64,000 nucleotides of DNA, taken from the NCBI GenBank assembly GCA_019752635.1, contig JAIELX010000072.1, forward strand, positions 1-64,000. Reading direction: 5' to 3'. The position numbers and the translations under genes are program-made. This DNA is from Candidatus Obscuribacterales bacterium (GTDB taxonomy: Bacteria > Cyanobacteriota > Vampirovibrionia > Obscuribacterales > Obscuribacteraceae). The notes below the pieces were generated by a model. That model worked only from the letters and a program-made list of their open reading frames with translations, did not search any database and was not told the DNA's origin. Below are positions 42,565-51,233 of the stretch, in pieces; the stretch's first letter is position 1; the number at the start of each line of letters is the position of its first letter.

Positions 42565-44262
42565 ATGTTGTGGCCGTCACCGGATCAGTTTAACGAAGCC
42601 GTGCAAAGTCCTCAGCAAGTTTTTGGCGACAAAGATTTGCGTTTTGGTCAGCTCGTCTGCAATGAGCTCGGACTACCGAAGGTAGCCACCGGTGCGTTCG
42701 CCAGTGTGTATCAAATCAAAACCGACAATGGTGACTTCGCAGTGCGGTGCTTCCTAAGTGATAACAGTCGGCGCAGAGAGCGCTACCGAAAGATTTCAGA
42801 AGCAATTTTGAACGACAAGCTCGCGAGTACAGTTGACTTCAGTTTCATTGACGAAGGAATTCGGTTGGACGGTCGGTGGTACCCGATCTTAAAGATGCAG
42901 TGGGTCAATGGAATTTCCTTGACGGAGTATGTTGCCGCGCATCTTGATGATGTAAACGCGTTGATCAGCTTAGCGGACAAGTTTCGTGCCATGGTTGCTG
43001 GTTTGCGTTCTGAAGGCATTGCACACGGCGATTTGCAGCACGGCAACATAATCGTTTGTGGCGATGAGCTGCGGCTTGTTGATTACGACGGCATGTTCGT
43101 TCCGGCTCTGACCGGTGAAGAAAGCGATGAATTGGGTCATGCCAACTTTCAACACCCCGCCAGAAGCAGAGAACATTTCGGTGACTACCTGGATCATTTT
43201 TCAAGCTGGATGATTTACTTGGGCTTGCATTGTCTTGTACATGATCCGAAGCTCTGGACAGAGTTTAACGGCGGTGACGAAAAGCTCCTTCTGGGGCGTG
43301 CCGACTACGCTCGTCCATTTGAATCGAAGCTGATAGATCGACTTCGTTCTCACGAAAATGCAGATATCCGTTGGTGCGGACAGAAAATTTTGGATGCAAT
43401 CTATACTGAACCTGAGCGCTTGAGCCCGATAGACCAAGGTCTGCGATTATCTTCCGGCGCCCGGGTCAGACAGAATCTAAAGCGATTTCAGTCAAAGGTG
43501 ATCGACTGGGGAAAAGCCCGGTTCTTCGTTGACAAAACGCCTGAGGGAACGAGACAGGAGAAGGTTTCCTCATCTCGCATTCCGTCGTACGCGCATTGGC
43601 AGACACTCTCTGATAAAGAGAAACGAAGCTATGGATTGGAATATATTGACAGCGCTCAAGTATTGAAGATTCTCCACGGGCGTTCGTCGAATCCAAGATT
43701 CCTGACGGCGGTGAATTTGGCAGTTATGATGGTGTCGGAGGATGAGTCTCAAGCGATCGTCTATTGCCGTGCCTTGCTTGCTGCGCTGAAGTGGCATTCC
43801 AAAAGTGGACAATTTACTGTGTTGCAACAAAAGTTTCAGACGGCCATAGCTGGTTGCAGCAGGTATTGCTTGACCTGTGTGCCTGCATGGTTGGAATGCA
43901 TCTATCTGGAGGGGCTGGAGCAGTTGGTCAAGCAGTCCGCGCAACAATCCAGAGTACACATGGTGGACCTGACCGCATTCTTGCGCGTCTGGTTTGTTCT
44001 TCCGGACCAAGACTCGTCGACAATCGAGGATTTATTGGTTTCAATCGTGGCTAACCCTCGGTTGTCCGATGATCATAGAGTGAGAGGCATTTTTGCTATT
44101 CGCCAGCTTTTTGAGCTGTATCAGCTACGAAGAGTTGATCAAGATGTGAGAGAAAGGTTCATCGCAAAGATCAATCGGCTGCGTCAGAGGGCTCTTGGTT
44201 GGAAAAATCAATCAGTTTACTTACGAATGATGATGGACTCTATGATGTCCATGTCAAATTGA
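42565..44262 (+). CDS. Atypical protein-kinase-like protein (HGDLQHGN type)
   Basis: 565 residues. The N-terminal half (about 38-280) is a divergent kinase domain: G-loop-like ATGAFASVYQI, catalytic loop HGDLQHGN (154-161, Asp156) and metal motif VDYDGM in place of DFG. The usual catalytic Lys of VAIK reads FAVRCF with Arg61, so the ATP anchor is altered. This kinase-like group is often found with stress or tellurite-resistance (TerY-like) genes. The C-terminal half is helical and unrecognised. AGAAG precedes the ATG. Activity cannot be decided from the sequence. Confidence 0.7.
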   Translation: MLWPSPDQFNEAVQSPQQVFGDKDLRFGQLVCNELGLPKVATGAFASVYQIKTDNGDFAVRCFLSDNSRRRERYRKISEAILNDKLASTVDFSFIDEGIRLDGRWYPILKMQWVNGISLTEYVAAHLDDVNALISLADKFRAMVAGLRSEGIAHGDLQHGNIIVCGDELRLVDYDGMFVPALTGEESDELGHANFQHPARSREHFGDYLDHFSSWMIYLGLHCLVHDPKLWTEFNGGDEKLLLGRADYARPFESKLIDRLRSHENADIRWCGQKILDAIYTEPERLSPIDQGLRLSSGARVRQNLKRFQSKVIDWGKARFFVDKTPEGTRQEKVSSSRIPSYAHWQTLSDKEKRSYGLEYIDSAQVLKILHGRSSNPRFLTAVNLAVMMVSEDESQAIVYCRALLAALKWHSKSGQFTVLQQKFQTAIAGCSRYCLTCVPAWLECIYLEGLEQLVKQSAQQSRVHMVDLTAFLRVWFVLPDQDSSTIEDLLVSIVANPRLSDDHRVRGIFAIRQLFELYQLRRVDQDVRERFIAKINRLRQRALGWKNQSVYLRMMMDSMMSMSN

Positions 44263-44290
44263 GAAGTGAGAATGCTCGCAAGTCAAACCG

Positions 44291-44980
44291 TTACTTCGCT
44301 GCGGCAAGCAGCTCATGCAGGCGTGCCAAATGCGTCATAGGCGTTCCGAACTTATCGCGATAGTCTTCGAAGCTGGTGTTAATTACGTTGAACGCATGTT
44401 CTCGCCCGTAAACAGAAGCAATTTCTACGGGTTCCGGTCCATCCGGTGACTTCTTGTAGCTGAGAAAGTAATGCTTCAATCGCTCTATCAGTGCCGGTGG
44501 GCAGTCGGTAATGTCCTTGAACTGTCCGTAGCTTAGATCTTGTTCGAGTACCGCGATAATTTTGTCATCGGCCTCGCCATGATCGATCATCAGCATGCCG
44601 CCGATGGGATGTGCCTGCACGATGATGTTGCCGTGCGCGATCGGACGCTCGGTGAGAACGCAGATGTCCATGGGGTCTCCATCGCCTCGTTCGACTCTCT
44701 TGCCTGTCGAGCGAGCTGATAGCTCAGCAATTTTGTCGCCGCAATAGGACTGCGGAACAAATCCGTACAACGTTGGGCAAATGGAGCTAAATCGTTGCGG
44801 TCTATCGATCTTCAAATGACCGGATGGTTTGTCTACCTCATACTTCACGGCATCAGTTGGCACGATTTCGATGAAGCAGGTTAGCTTGCCCGGTGTTGCT
44901 TCGCCGGGGTCAATGCCGTGCCAGGGATGCGCTTGAAATAGCAATGAAAGTGTTTGCCCAAGCTGCTTCTCGTCGCTCAC
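44291..44980 (-). CDS. ppa: Inorganic pyrophosphatase (family I)
   Basis: 229 residues. Hydrolyses pyrophosphate in the cytoplasm with Mg2+. The family I signature DGDPMDICVLTE (DxDPxD) is present, as are YEVDKPSGHLKIDRPQ and CPTLYGFVPQSYCGD. It is longer than the usual 175 residues, with an N-terminal stretch of about 25 residues and an extended C-terminal tail, as in some long family I enzymes. The GTG at 44980 has GAGGA seven bases upstream and clears the stop of the upstream TolC-type gene by 13 bases; the longer ATG frame at 45034 would overlap it. It is co-transcribed with that channel gene. Confidence 0.9.
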   Translation of the reverse strand: MSDEKQLGQTLSLLFQAHPWHGIDPGEATPGKLTCFIEIVPTDAVKYEVDKPSGHLKIDRPQRFSSICPTLYGFVPQSYCGDKIAELSARSTGKRVERGDGDPMDICVLTERPIAHGNIIVQAHPIGGMLMIDHGEADDKIIAVLEQDLSYGQFKDITDCPPALIERLKHYFLSYKKSPDGPEPVEIASVYGREHAFNVINTSFEDYRDKFGTPMTHLARLHELLAAAK

Positions 44981-44993
44981 GTTTTGGTCCTCG

Positions 44994-46469
44994 CTACTGC
45001 AATGGTTTACCGAGTGCCTGCTCAAGATCGGCATAGGCCTGCTGATAGGCTTGTACCGCGTCGAGGTATTGGCTGCGAACTTGAATGTTGTATTGTTGCG
45101 CCGCTAAGGTGGAAGTGATGTCGGATTGGCCGACTTCATAGCTTCTTCTCGCTAAACGTGCAACTTCATTGGAATCATCCAACACATGATCTCTATAGGC
45201 TCGAATTCGTTCTCTAGCCGCCAACAATCGCTGATAAGCCGCAGTAATTTGTGCGGTGATGAGATTCTTCGTTGACAGTGTCTCAAACTTCAGCTGTTTG
45301 ATCTGCGCATTGAATCTCGCAATCGGGCCTTGCTGAAAGTTGAGGGCAGGTAGTTCCTGGCTGATTCCGATATAGGTACCGCCCTTAATCTTCGGCCCAT
45401 CTGGCGGGTTGCCGGTGGCTGAATTGCCCACGTTCATTTGAAAGTTCGGAATAATGTTTCCGATTGCATCAACGCGTCCGGCATTGGCTACTTTTATCTG
45501 CTGTGCAATGACCTTCAGCTCCAAGCGAGTATGAAGTGCTTGAAGAACGAAATCATTTTCCGGTGCAAGCGCAACATCGAAATTGGGTAGCAAGTCGCTC
45601 GTTTCAACTCTTACTTTCAGTACCGGTAGTCTCTGCACGTCAACGTCATCGGCATACCCGCGACCTAGCATGATGTTCAGTTGCTGTTTCGCCTGAACCA
45701 CTCGGCGCAGGCCCTGATTATATTCAATCTCTGCTTGAGAAGTAGCTAGACGAGCCTTTAACACGTCCAGCTCCGGCACGTCGCCTGCCTGAAACCTTTT
45801 CTCCGCGACGCTGAGCAAACGCTCGGAAAGGGCCTTCAGCTCGGATAAAGTTTCGGCAGTCTCCTGGGCTACGACAGTTTCCAGGTAAGCCCGGCGGACG
45901 TCGATTCGCAACGTCCACAGTGATGCCAATATCTCTAAGTCAGACTGTTTTACTTGCGTTTTGGCAACGATTACCCGCGTTACTAGCTTCCACGGCGGTT
46001 CTATAGGAATCGAAGCACCGCGCTGAAAAGTTTGCTCTGCGCGCATTCCTTGATACAAAGTAAACGACGGGTTTGGCAAGGTCAATGCTTGTGCGTATTG
46101 GGCTTGCGCAATTCCAAGCTGAGAGCGAATGGATGCCACGCGCGGATGTTTTAAGAGTGCTTCGTCGAAAGCTTGGACAAGACCCACTATTGTCTTCGGT
46201 TGCTGGTTTGGCGGTGTTCCTTTTTCCGGGTCCACCACTTGTGGCGGCAAGGGACCCCGCAGACCGGGCGTCTCAACCGGTGCTGGAATGGACGGTGCCG
46301 TGCCTTCAAAACCCTTGTCCGGAATGATCGGTGTTTGTTGCATCTGCGCGTACGAAGGATGCTGGTAAATGAGGCAGAGTAATGTTGCCGCGATTGCGAC
46401 GAATGCACCCGCCGCGTTAGAGCAGTCGTGAGACTGTCTATGCCGGGTATAAATTGGTCGTTCTGTCAT
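44994..46469 (-). CDS. TolC-type outer-membrane efflux channel
   Basis: 491 residues. A signal peptide (about 1-40, including AIAATLLCLIYQHPSYA) precedes a Pro-rich linker and two OEP repeats of long helices, recognisable in ALLKHPRVASIRSQLGIAQA, LSELKALSERLLSVAEKRFQ, GDVPELDVLKARLATSQAE and later ARRSYEVGQSDITSTLAAQQ. It should form the trimeric exit duct for tripartite pumps. It is the only such channel in the window, so it is the natural outer partner of the two RND pairs, although it lies 3.5 kb from the second and on the opposite strand. The next gene is ppa. Confidence 0.9.
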   Translation of the reverse strand: MTERPIYTRHRQSHDCSNAAGAFVAIAATLLCLIYQHPSYAQMQQTPIIPDKGFEGTAPSIPAPVETPGLRGPLPPQVVDPEKGTPPNQQPKTIVGLVQAFDEALLKHPRVASIRSQLGIAQAQYAQALTLPNPSFTLYQGMRAEQTFQRGASIPIEPPWKLVTRVIVAKTQVKQSDLEILASLWTLRIDVRRAYLETVVAQETAETLSELKALSERLLSVAEKRFQAGDVPELDVLKARLATSQAEIEYNQGLRRVVQAKQQLNIMLGRGYADDVDVQRLPVLKVRVETSDLLPNFDVALAPENDFVLQALHTRLELKVIAQQIKVANAGRVDAIGNIIPNFQMNVGNSATGNPPDGPKIKGGTYIGISQELPALNFQQGPIARFNAQIKQLKFETLSTKNLITAQITAAYQRLLAARERIRAYRDHVLDDSNEVARLARRSYEVGQSDITSTLAAQQYNIQVRSQYLDAVQAYQQAYADLEQALGKPLQ

Positions 46470-46481
46470 TGCCTGTTCAAT

Positions 46482-47654
46482 CTAAGTTCGTTGCCACAAC
46501 CACTGAGCAATTTCGTATCGGATGCTCGGCATCATTTCGTAGAGGTTGTGATTAGCTCCCGGGCACAGCAGAAGTTTTTTGTCTGCCGAATTGATCTGCT
46601 CAAATATATAACGAGTTTCTTCCGGTAAGGTAATCAAGTCCTTCCCGCCACCTGCCACCAATACCGGTATTGTGATTTTGTCCAGAGTTTCTTCGATTGG
46701 AGTCTGATGAGCTAGTTCCTGTAAGGATTTTCGCACGGCAAGGCCTGGCAGCAGTAGTTCTCTGGCGAAAGCTGGCGTCAATTGATCCAGATCGCCTATC
46801 AGATCATACGGTGCAGAGATGCTAACTACCGAATTGAAACGATCAGGAAAGGCAATTGCCATAAATAACGCAATACGCGCGCCTAAACTGATGCCATAAA
46901 GGGACAATCGCGAGCAGTCTATCTCCGGTCTGGTAGACAAGAATAGGCAGAGACTGGTGGCGAATTCCGCTACGTCAAAAGGTCCAGGAGCGTGCGATCC
47001 TGCTTGGCCGGGGTAGTCCATTGAAAGGGTGGCAAATCCGCGGGCAAGCAAAGAGTTCTCCACATAATGAAGTTCTTCTTTCGGAGAGCAAAGACCGTTG
47101 AGGACGACGACACATGGCACTTTTGTGCCTACCGTCTCCTCCGTTCCCCCGGGTTTTCTTAAGTAGCCGGACAGCGTTGAAGCTACAAAGCCAATACTTA
47201 CCGGCGTTGCCGGTGGGGATAGGTGCGGCGCCGCGTTCAGATAGCTTTGCGAATACTGTTGGTGAATTTCAGCCTTACGAACCGGGTCGGTCGTCAGAAT
47301 TTCGGCGTAGATTCCCCAGAAAGCCGACTCCAGGTAGTTTTCTCTAGCTCTTGGCTTTAGCCCCAGTTCATCCCAATAGTGCGCTCGTTCGCGCTTTCTC
47401 TCCGCCATTGCCAGCATGTAGTCCGGCAACTTGTGGGCCGATTTTGCACGTCGAATAGCGTCTGCCAGATGATCCTTGTCCAGACCGTTGGCCACCGCTC
47501 GACGGATGAAGCCCGATGGAACCGGCCTTAAACCGGTTAGAGCCTCATAAATGTTTCCCAGCATCGCTTGGCCCATGCTGCCGGCAGAACGCCGCGGGCG
47601 TATGTTTCGAGAAGGGTGCCGGGATTCGGGAAGAAAACTCTTCATGCTCACCAT
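46482..47654 (-). CDS. Alpha/beta hydrolase (FrsA/DUF1100-like)
   Basis: 390 residues. A helical N-terminal cap region (about 30-140) precedes the hydrolase domain: VVVLNGLCSPKEELHYVEN (oxyanion loop), DYPGQAGSH, nucleophile Ser in LYGISLGARIAL, Asp in VAGGGKDLITLP and His in CPGANHNLYEM. The cap-then-core order and these motifs resemble the FrsA/2,6-dihydroxypseudooxynicotine-hydrolase group. The substrate is unknown. An ATG at 47645 is an alternative start with a weaker ribosome site. The stop lies 13 bases from the TolC-type gene start, so a shared transcript is possible. Confidence 0.8.
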   Translation of the reverse strand: MVSMKSFLPESRHPSRNIRPRRSAGSMGQAMLGNIYEALTGLRPVPSGFIRRAVANGLDKDHLADAIRRAKSAHKLPDYMLAMAERKRERAHYWDELGLKPRARENYLESAFWGIYAEILTTDPVRKAEIHQQYSQSYLNAAPHLSPPATPVSIGFVASTLSGYLRKPGGTEETVGTKVPCVVVLNGLCSPKEELHYVENSLLARGFATLSMDYPGQAGSHAPGPFDVAEFATSLCLFLSTRPEIDCSRLSLYGISLGARIALFMAIAFPDRFNSVVSISAPYDLIGDLDQLTPAFARELLLPGLAVRKSLQELAHQTPIEETLDKITIPVLVAGGGKDLITLPEETRYIFEQINSADKKLLLCPGANHNLYEMMPSIRYEIAQWLWQRT

Positions 47655-48081
47655 TGGTCGGCTACAAATTGTGGACGAGAAGCTAAAACGCTCAGGAGGT
47701 GAACCACTTTCTCTTGAATACAGGAATTAGGTTCTCAACTGCTCCCGAAGGGCCGCCAATTTTACCTGAGATCGGGAGGCGATCCCTTAAAGCGAAGATT
47801 GTTTTGTCATGCTCGGCAAGCCGATTTTCCGGGAAACGGGGCGTGCAGCGCAAATTCAGCCGCCTGCGGCAGTAAGTCCCGGGCCGATAAAAGTGTTACT
47901 TCCTTTTTAGCGGACTCGCTAATTTGTTAATATGGAGGACCTAACTTAAATCTTGCGGGCATAGTGGACTTTGGCGTTCAATAATCGCCGCGAACGTATA
48001 TAAAAGGTCTGGGAAGGCGTGTAAAAGAGGTAAGATGGCTACTCGTTCAAGCGGACGGGCTTTCGGGGAATATAAGGCGGT
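47655..48081. other. Intergenic, promoter region of the sigma-factor gene
   Basis: No gene recognised. A TATATA sequence at 47997-48002 could be a -10 box for the sigma gene, about 80 bases before its ATG, but no matching -35 is convincing. AAGGCGG at about 48073 is the ribosome site. The remainder shows nothing I can name. Confidence 0.4.
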
Positions 48082-48828
48082 ATGAACGATCGTGAAGCAC
48101 GAAAGTTCCTTAAAGGGGAGCTGGAGTTCACTCCGCAGCGCATGATGCGCTACATTCGTTCGCGCGCCCGTCTGGCCACTGATGAGGATGTCGAGGACAT
48201 TCTGCAGGTGGCCCTCATACTGGTTATCAAGCATTTTGACCCGAATCACCCTGATGCCAAGATAGCGCTGTACTGTCTAGGTGCCTGCAACAAAGCAATC
48301 GCCCAGAATTTGGAGCGTTACCACAAAGTGCAGCTCAAGAAGCGCGATCCTGCCGCTTTGGCTGAGCTTAGAAAGCCTGAGCGCGTGCATAGCGAGGCTG
48401 AGACAACTTTCGAAGGCGAGACCGTCAAGGTCAGCACTTTAGTGCCAGGCAAGACTTTTAAGGAAGAAGAGACTGGCACGACCGGCCAGTGGCGCACTAC
48501 TTCTCTCGATTCGCTATTCGATGAAGACGATGGTCGAAGCGCCGAAGATGTATTTGGTTGGGAATATGGTATGGGTGGAGGCCGGGAAGACCAGAATCCC
48601 GCTGCCAAGGCCCTTATAAATGACTTAGTTGAGCAAATCATGAACGAATTGCCGGCTGGAATCCATCGAACCTGCTTCGTTTTGAAGTATGTGCAAGGTT
48701 ATAAGAGAGAAGATCTGATTTCATGTCTAAAAATGGACGCCAAAAGTATAGATACGGTCGACAAGAAAATTGTTCGAACGCTTAAGGCATTCAAAGAACG
48801 GTTGGAACGGGACGAGTCGCGTATCTAG
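48082..48828 (+). CDS. ECF-like RNA polymerase sigma factor
   Basis: 248 residues. Region 2-like RYIRSRARLATDEDVEDILQ (about 22-45) and region 4-like LIDLVEQIMNELPAGIHRTCF..KYVQGYKREDLISCLKMD (about 190-235) with a helix-turn-helix give the ECF sigma layout. Between them is an unusually long acidic, low-complexity linker of about 110 residues (LDSLFDEDDGRSAED, WEYGMGGGREDQNP). It should direct RNA polymerase to a set of stress genes. AAGGCGG precedes the ATG. The next gene starts nine bases after the stop, in the position where anti-sigma genes usually lie. Confidence 0.75.
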   Translation: MNDREARKFLKGELEFTPQRMMRYIRSRARLATDEDVEDILQVALILVIKHFDPNHPDAKIALYCLGACNKAIAQNLERYHKVQLKKRDPAALAELRKPERVHSEAETTFEGETVKVSTLVPGKTFKEEETGTTGQWRTTSLDSLFDEDDGRSAEDVFGWEYGMGGGREDQNPAAKALINDLVEQIMNELPAGIHRTCFVLKYVQGYKREDLISCLKMDAKSIDTVDKKIVRTLKAFKERLERDESRI

Positions 48829-48837
48829 GAGTAGATC

Positions 48838-49515
48838 ATGAAGACCCCTACAGAAGAGCTAAAGAAAATCCTGGAGGCACAGGATGAGAACGCCATTGTG
48901 GAAGGTGTTAGAACCTTCTTCCACAAATATGGCGACGAACTCCCTTTGCCTGGTGAAGACAGCGCATTTGACCGAGTCATGTGGGCTGCTTCCGAATACA
49001 TTCAACTCTCGCCGAAAGACGAGAACATGTTGAGCAGAGTAACTATGAAGTTACTAGCTGCACATCCCGACATGGCGACGGCTACGTTGCTCAAATTACG
49101 CGACCTGGTTGGTTCCGGGCGTGAAACTGCGGTGGCGACCTGGCAAGATATGTTGTCCTCCATGTCGTGGCAACAAATGGTGCCGGCTGGCGCGCTTAGA
49201 GGCGTCGGTAGCCGCATGGTTTCGCTGGGTAGCTTCCAGCAAGACCTGGGTGACACCAATGTGCAGGTTAATTTGGGCTGGTTGGTCGATCAAGACCAGT
49301 TCCGCATTCTTCTGAATGCAAAAGATGTCGCCGGTGATGCAATACCGGACGTAGAGCTGAGAGTCAAAGAATCCGAGCGCGGAGTCGTTTTCAGCCGCAA
49401 GACCAATCAAGATGGAACCGTGGTCGCCCCTGCTGTAAAAGTGGGACCTGGATGCTATCAGATTGAAATTCTTGTCGGTGACAAAGTGGCTCAAACGCCG
49501 TTCTTCGTACTCTAA
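48838..49515 (+). CDS. Unknown protein co-transcribed with sigma factor
   Basis: 225 residues, soluble, not recognised. The N-terminal half (1-115) is helical; the C-terminal half (about 140-225) is a beta-sandwich-like stretch (VNLGWLVDQDQFRILLNAKD, PDVELRVKESERGVVFSRKT, GPGCYQIEILVGDK) resembling carboxypeptidase-regulatory/CnaB-type folds. AGGAG lies six bases before the ATG and nine bases after the sigma-factor stop, so the two are co-expressed. The position is that of an anti-sigma factor, yet there is no membrane helix or zinc-binding HxxxCxxC motif, so a different kind of partner is possible. Confidence 0.7.
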   Translation: MKTPTEELKKILEAQDENAIVEGVRTFFHKYGDELPLPGEDSAFDRVMWAASEYIQLSPKDENMLSRVTMKLLAAHPDMATATLLKLRDLVGSGRETAVATWQDMLSSMSWQQMVPAGALRGVGSRMVSLGSFQQDLGDTNVQVNLGWLVDQDQFRILLNAKDVAGDAIPDVELRVKESERGVVFSRKTNQDGTVVAPAVKVGPGCYQIEILVGDKVAQTPFFVL

Positions 49516-49989
49516 AGAACTACCTCAGTCTGTCCGAGCCGCCTTAATCGGACTGGCTGACCAGATCGCGCACTCGTTCAAAGCACCCGTTCTCCGCGGG
49601 TGCTTTTTTTCTTGCCGACCGCCATGCCTGAGCCCGGCAGTGATGTGCTTCCGCTGTGATATTTCCGTGATCTTTGCCGACTAGTATCGACGGTGTTAAA
49701 GGTCCGAGATTTCATTTAATCCGCCAAGATTTGGTCAGAACCACAATCGTAAAGTAGCGTAAGCGAAATCCTCAACCTTTCGAAAAAAGTTGTTCAACAC
49801 AAGGAAGCGCCCGTTTACTACAGATTTACCGCGCGACACTAACCTGGTTACATTGGGAACCGTTGGTTCCTAACTGATTGATTCCCTCGGTGTCGAAGCG
49901 TTGACACAAATTTTTGATCCGAAGGTGGTTCCGTTGACTGTGTAAAACCGGCGATCCGTTTTCAGTCTTAGTCTAGGGGATGATTCTCA
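49516..49989. other. Intergenic after sigma operon
   Basis: Holds the terminator at 49581-49610. The rest, to the small exported protein at 49990, shows no convincing gene or promoter; TTGACA-like runs near 49900 and 49935 lack a matching -10. Confidence 0.5.
49581..49612 (+). terminator. Rho-independent terminator of the sigma operon
   Basis: AAGCACCCG, short loop, CGGGTGCTT followed by seven Ts: a textbook terminator about 65 bases after the stop of the sigma-partner gene. Confidence 0.9.
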
Positions 49990-50328
49990 ATGAATAGATC
50001 AAGAAGTTTGCTTTTAGTCCTGTCGTTGACGGTGATGGCTCCAGCCGGAGCTTCTGAACTTACTAAAGAGTCCGCTGCTGAGTGCAAATTGGCTGAAAGA
50101 ATATTGCTTACCATGATGTCTGAATCTGAATCGGTGCGTTCAGAACCAGCGGCACACGAACTGCTTGGTGATGTTTACACGGCGGAAGGATTTGCCGTTC
50201 AAGCAAATTGTGAATACGAGATTGCCCGTGTACTTGCCAAACAAAAAGCTATTGAAGGTGAAGTCGCAACCGACGCTGCCGATGCGCTCAAGCAGTTGTT
50301 TGCGCGCAGCGCCGAAAAATCGCGCTAG
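49990..50328 (+). CDS. Small exported helical protein
   Basis: 112 residues. A signal peptide (about 1-21, APAGAS cleavage) is followed by a helical repeat-like body of about 90 residues (AAHELLGDVYTAEGFAVQA has TPR character). It is predicted to be in the periplasm or secreted. AGGGGA lies about 10 bases before the ATG. Not recognised otherwise; the TPR-like segment suggests a protein-binding role. Confidence 0.65.
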   Translation: MNRSRSLLLVLSLTVMAPAGASELTKESAAECKLAERILLTMMSESESVRSEPAAHELLGDVYTAEGFAVQANCEYEIARVLAKQKAIEGEVATDAADALKQLFARSAEKSR

Positions 50329-50428
50329 CACAAAACAAAAACAAATCCTTCGGAGAAATACTTTGAATTAGGTTCTTTAAGGCTCTGGACAGGTGCCAAA
50401 TTGAAAGTCTTAGCAGTCTGCGAATTTC

Positions 50429-51193
50429 TTAGCGCAACGTTTTTGAGACAGTGTTCAAAAACTCGATCTTTCGCTTCGCCGGTGCGTCGGCTCGATCGAG
50501 CGCTTCAGTGAGCGCAGTTTTTACGTCACCTTTGTAGCCTTCGGAAAGAAGAGCAAGAGTCTTCGGATTCAACTTGCGGGCGAGTTCTTGTACGTCACGA
50601 AAGTTGTTTGTGTAGTCGCATGCACCGGCGAACGACTCCGCGAAACGGTCCACCACAAGCAAATCTACAGGCTTTTCCAGTAAGCGTCTTGAGCACAGAT
50701 CCAGGGCGTTGTTAAACGCTTCTTTCGCGTCTTTTACATTTCCAGTCATGTCGTAACAACGCGCGGTGAGCAGGGCTAGCTTTCCTAGCTCTGCGCTGAT
50801 CAAGCGCACATCGCAACCAGGGGCACCGGTGCGAAGCAAGTTCTTGTTCATCTCCGTAGCTTGATCAAACCGGGCAATCGCCTGGTCATACTTCTTCAGT
50901 CGATAGTTGAGGTAGCCCAACTCGCCAAGACTGAGTGCCTTCATCACATTAACGTCGGATATCGCACCGGCTTCAGCCAAAGCATACTCACTTTGCTCGC
51001 GCGCTGCGGTGAGACTGCGACGTTGCGTTAAGTCAGCCAGTACTCGAATCTCTTCCCAGAGCCTCTTGTGCCTGGCGGTATCATCGATGTGAATCAGTTT
51101 GAATACAAAGAAGCCACTCCCTGCTACCAGCGCCGCTGTAAGCAGAAACTGAATCGTTTGCGCACTTTTCGTTTGGATAGTCGAGTTCGACAT
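50429..51193 (-). CDS. Membrane-anchored TPR protein
   Basis: 254 residues. One membrane helix near the N-terminus (about 15-33) and a TPR-like body outside the cytoplasm: SLGELGYLNYRLKKYDQAIARFDQAT (about 83-108) and ARCYDMTGNVKDAKEAFNNALD (about 133-155) are clear TPR units. It is divergent from a response regulator at 51234 with only 40 bases between the starts, so they may share a promoter region. The tail of TPR helices resembles those on the Ser/Thr kinases in this window. Confidence 0.75.
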   Translation of the reverse strand: MSNSTIQTKSAQTIQFLLTAALVAGSGFFVFKLIHIDDTARHKRLWEEIRVLADLTQRRSLTAAREQSEYALAEAGAISDVNVMKALSLGELGYLNYRLKKYDQAIARFDQATEMNKNLLRTGAPGCDVRLISAELGKLALLTARCYDMTGNVKDAKEAFNNALDLCSRRLLEKPVDLLVVDRFAESFAGACDYTNNFRDVQELARKLNPKTLALLSEGYKGDVKTALTEALDRADAPAKRKIEFLNTVSKTLR

Positions 51194-51233
51194 TGGCTAT
51201 ACTACTCTGACCACCTGAGTCGGTATTGAAGAC

